Assembly: GCF_003315795.1 (NCBI RefSeq)
Contig: NZ_QMEY01000045.1
Span: forward strand, 1-35,964
Length of the DNA: 35,964 nt
Reading direction: 5' to 3'
Origin: Spongiactinospora rosea
Lineage (GTDB): Bacteria; Actinomycetota; Actinomycetes; Streptosporangiales; Streptosporangiaceae
Below are positions 33,521 through 35,964 of this stretch, one piece after another. The position numbers were made by a program, and so were the translations under genes. The notes under the pieces are model-generated. The model saw only the letters and a list, made by a program, of their open reading frames with translations. It had not been told where the DNA came from and searched no databases. Within the stretch, counting starts at the first letter, position 1. Every line of letters starts with the position of its first letter.

Positions 33521-35290
33521 CTATACATTGGGAATTCTCCTTGGTCCAGGCTGGTGGTCGGCTGCATGGTGCTGCCGGTGGCACGCAGCGTGGATGAGCA
33601 CGAGATTGGACCTGTCATCTGTGCCACCTTGGCGCCGGTAGATCAGATGGTGCCTGTTGATCGTCCTGGCGTTTGCCACGAACCATTCCGCCCAGCTACG
33701 AACGGAGTCCGGCTCATAGCCCACGCCTTCGATCAAGTCCAGTCCGCAGAGCGGACATAGACCCTTTTGCCTGGCCGCGAGGTACACATTCGTCCTCCCG
33801 TCGGCTTGGGGGTGCGGTCTTTTGCGAGTCCGCTCGGCCCAGTAGTCAAGCAGCGCCGGATCATCCTTCGAGGCGTCCAACCGGACTTGTCGATGGCGCT
33901 GGATTCGGGTCCAACTGAACTTGTCCAGGTACTTACCGGTGTCTTCGTCTCCGAAGACCCATCGGTCCGTGCGGGATTTGCTAAAACGGCCGAAGTACTT
34001 CCGTTTGATCCACTCGGAAGACTTGTTGGCATGCCGTCGCTTTGACCATCTATACATCCGCTTGTGCATCCAGTTGTCCAGAGAACTGAATGTGCTGGAT
34101 GCGGCCGCGCCTCTGTAGTAGGTAGCCCATCCCTTGATCAAAGGGTTGAGACGTCGAGTGACGTCTACGGTCCTGGCTGTCGCCATATCCTTGGTGATAG
34201 CCTTGATCCTCCCCTTGACGCTTTTCACCGCGTTGACACTCGGCCGGGTGAGCAGCTTGCCTTTGTAGCGCCGAATGTTGAATCCAAGGAAGTCGAATCC
34301 TTCTTCGAGGTGAACGATTTTCGTCTTTTCCTCGTTGAAGGACAGGCCTCTTGGTTCCAGCCATGCGGCCAGCTTCTGCTTCGCCTCGTGTGCGCCTTGC
34401 TTTGTGGTGCAGAGCACCACGAAGTCGTCGGCATATCGAATAAGTGCCGGTGTCCCTCTCAGATACCTCTGTCTTGGGGTGAGGTTCGGATCGTCGCCAG
34501 CGGCTTGTCCCATGCCGTGCAGGATGATGTTCAGGAGTAGAGGGCTGATCACTCCGCCTTGGGGCGCACCCTCGTCGGTGGGGGCGAATCGGCCGCCCTC
34601 CATGACACCAGCCTTGAGCCATCCTCTGATCTCCCGGGCAGCCGGGAAATTTCCGATGGCGTCCGTCAGGCGCTCATGGTTGATCCGGTCGAAGGCAGAT
34701 GACAGGTCGGCGTCCAGGGCCCAGAGCCTTTGGGACCCTTTTTGTACGGTGTTCTTGAAGATCACCGCGACCGCATCGTGACAGCTTCTGCCGGGCCTGA
34801 AACCGAAGCTCTTGCCCTCGAAGCGGGCCTCCCATTCCGGCTCCAGAGCATTCTTCACTCTGGCCTGGTCCACCCGGTCCCTGATGGTGGGAATACCGAG
34901 CGGCCGGACCTTCCCATTGGCCTTCGGGATGTGCACGCGGCGCACGGGCCGACGCTTACAGCCGGGGGTCGTGGCCAGTGTCCTGGCCAGTCTTCCCCGG
35001 TCGCTCGCTGTCAGCCGGACGTCCCCGTCTACACCGGGGGTGCGCCGTCCCATACTCCGCTGCGTAACGCGTCGGACACTCGTGAGAGCATTCGCTTGAG
35101 ATCGCAGCATGAGCTTTTGGAGATTCCGGACCTTCTTCAGGTCCCCTTCCTGCGTAGCTTTGAAGATTCTCTGTCGTAGCCGCCGTACGGTTCGTTCAGC
35201 CTTGGCCCAGTCGATATTGTGCCAGTACTGCGCGTCGTTCAGGTCTTCGTTCCCTTTGGGGGAGGGCAATCCTAAGCTATCGCTGTTCAT
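33521..35290 (-). CDS. ltrA: Group II intron-encoded protein: reverse transcriptase-maturase-HNH endonuclease
   Basis: This 589-residue protein is needed for intron splicing and retrohoming. RT core motifs are present in order: VRRVHIPKANGKVRPLGIPT (RT2), RLWALDADLSSAFDRI (RT3, first catalytic Asp), GAPQGGVISPLL (RT4), IRYADDFVVL (RT5, active-site YADD) and FLGF (RT7). The maturase X domain shows LNPLIKGWATYYRG. The C-terminus carries an HNH nuclease with a zinc ribbon: LCPLCGLDL, HHLIYRRQGGTDDRSNLVLIHAACHRQHH. All catalytic residues are intact and the frame is open, so it looks functional. GGAGGGGG precedes the ATG by about 6 bases. The stop lies 17 bases before domain V. Confidence 0.95.
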   Translation of the reverse strand: MNSDSLGLPSPKGNEDLNDAQYWHNIDWAKAERTVRRLRQRIFKATQEGDLKKVRNLQKLMLRSQANALTSVRRVTQRSMGRRTPGVDGDVRLTASDRGRLARTLATTPGCKRRPVRRVHIPKANGKVRPLGIPTIRDRVDQARVKNALEPEWEARFEGKSFGFRPGRSCHDAVAVIFKNTVQKGSQRLWALDADLSSAFDRINHERLTDAIGNFPAAREIRGWLKAGVMEGGRFAPTDEGAPQGGVISPLLLNIILHGMGQAAGDDPNLTPRQRYLRGTPALIRYADDFVVLCTTKQGAHEAKQKLAAWLEPRGLSFNEEKTKIVHLEEGFDFLGFNIRRYKGKLLTRPSVNAVKSVKGRIKAITKDMATARTVDVTRRLNPLIKGWATYYRGAAASSTFSSLDNWMHKRMYRWSKRRHANKSSEWIKRKYFGRFSKSRTDRWVFGDEDTGKYLDKFSWTRIQRHRQVRLDASKDDPALLDYWAERTRKRPHPQADGRTNVYLAARQKGLCPLCGLDLIEGVGYEPDSVRSWAEWFVANARTINRHHLIYRRQGGTDDRSNLVLIHAACHRQHHAADHQPGPRRIPNV

Positions 35291-35964
35291 GCTTTCCCCC
35301 TCCGTATCTAATTCCGACCCTGATTCAGGCGGTTTGCAGTTTCTACTTCAAAGACCCACCAGACCCGCGTGGGCACCCTTTCGGGTCCGAGCACTTGGTT
35401 CGGTATCCACTGGGTTATACGCGGCGACAGAGGTGTCGGCGCCCGCGCTTTCCCCTGAGCTTTCGCTCTGGTGGCATTCGCTTCTCGGGTCTTCCTTCTC
35501 CCGCAGCGGGCTTGGGCCTTGGTTACCCTTGGCTTACCAGGACGCATCCGTCTTGGACCTCTACGGGGTTTTCCTGTTGCTCTCGCTCCTGTTGCGACCC
35601 GTTAGGACGTCTCCTATATCCCGGGACTGCGGTGATCTCGCGGTAGTGGGCTACTGTCCACCGCCGCCGCATGGGGCTTTGCATCCCCTAGTCCTCCGCC
35701 GCCGACTCTTCACCATTGACGCGGCTTGCCACTGTCGAGACCTCTTCAGAGATTCACTTGCGTTCGTCCTTCGGGTCTCCCCCTTGTCCTGTTGCGCCCG
35801 ATGGCACCGGGCATTCTTGGGACTTCTTTTCGGGAGGCTCCACACAAAGCCGTTACCGGCTATGCGCGCTCCCTCGGGGGCCCGCCCTTTATGACCACTG
35901 AGCGGGATTCTCCACTTTCCTCTGGCGCGGAGAACGCAGGCGGCGAGAACCATCAGGCCGCACA

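Larger units (their letters stand above)
33429..35963 (-). mobile_element. Group II intron with intron-encoded protein
   Basis: This is a 2535-base element on the minus strand. Its 5' end is proposed at 35963, where the minus strand reads GTGCGGCCTGATGG, fitting the GUGYG start of group II introns. The RT-maturase ORF sits in domain IV, followed by a 34-base domain V and a domain VI ending in ...CTACCCGAC. The element lies in sense orientation in a radical SAM gene and ends one base before the window edge. The 5' boundary is inferred from the motif and would need comparison with other copies. Confidence 0.75.

Noticed and set aside
35308..35953. Minus-strand frames upstream of the RT gene
   Set aside because: They lie in the structured domains I-III of the group II intron and are RNA, not protein-coding.

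Overview
The window is high-GC actinobacterial chromosome. Gene content and order (a GlgE-type maltosyl-transferase operon divergent from glgP, Tat-type and lipoprotein exports, TANNNT -10 boxes placed right at start codons, and XRE/TPR regulators beside small accessory genes) suggest a Streptosporangiales-like organism such as a Streptosporangiaceae or Thermomonosporaceae member. That placement is an inference. Both ends lie in mobile DNA: the C-terminal end of an IS630-type transposase on the left and a group II intron on the right. The right end stops one base outside the predicted intron boundary, so the window may be a whole contig that ended at multicopy elements.

Layout. (1) 1-3564: IS630 remnant, an orphan betaine/choline-type substrate-binding lipoprotein, a gene-poor stretch with 120-bp repeats, a flavin-reductase-like protein and a patatin-like lipase. 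(2) 3870-7682, minus strand: SppA-type protease and a secreted subtilisin-like protease. (3) 7866-23171: glycogen/alpha-glucan metabolism. glgE-treS-mak (minus) is divergent from glgP (plus), and glgB (minus) completes the GlgE pathway (trehalose to maltose to maltose-1-phosphate to linear glucan to branched glucan, degraded by GlgP). Between mak and glgB, where these genes are usually contiguous, sits a plus-strand island (about 10038-14862). It carries a small OAA-like lectin candidate, a perfect 17-bp-stem hairpin, a large protein with the AGNQA-type motif and layout of extracellular contractile injection system (eCIS) effectors, a kinase-like C-terminal toxin module in another frame, and a 77-residue protein. 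(4) 23231-25851: RpiR/MurR-type sugar-phosphate regulator and a Tat-exported GHL10-type glycoside hydrolase. (5) 25870-26670: three tandem imperfect copies of a 309-bp non-coding unit. (6) 26780-33428: accessory region with a small Cys-rich protein, an APH-fold kinase homologue with a degenerate catalytic loop, a 500-bp stretch packed with GC-rich inverted repeats, two overlapping small genes, an XRE/TPR regulator preceded by helically phased repeats, a PNPOx-fold protein, a PCMT-like methyltransferase and the 3' exon of a radical SAM/SPASM enzyme. (7) 33429-35963: a group II intron encoding an RT-maturase-HNH protein, inserted in sense orientation into the radical SAM gene.

The most notable candidates are the effector/lectin island inside the GlgE cluster, with a PI3/4-kinase- or HipA-like toxin tip apparently out of frame by one base, and the radical SAM/methyltransferase pair (RiPP-like maturation) interrupted by a probably splice-competent intron. 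I recognised no tRNA, rRNA or CRISPR array.
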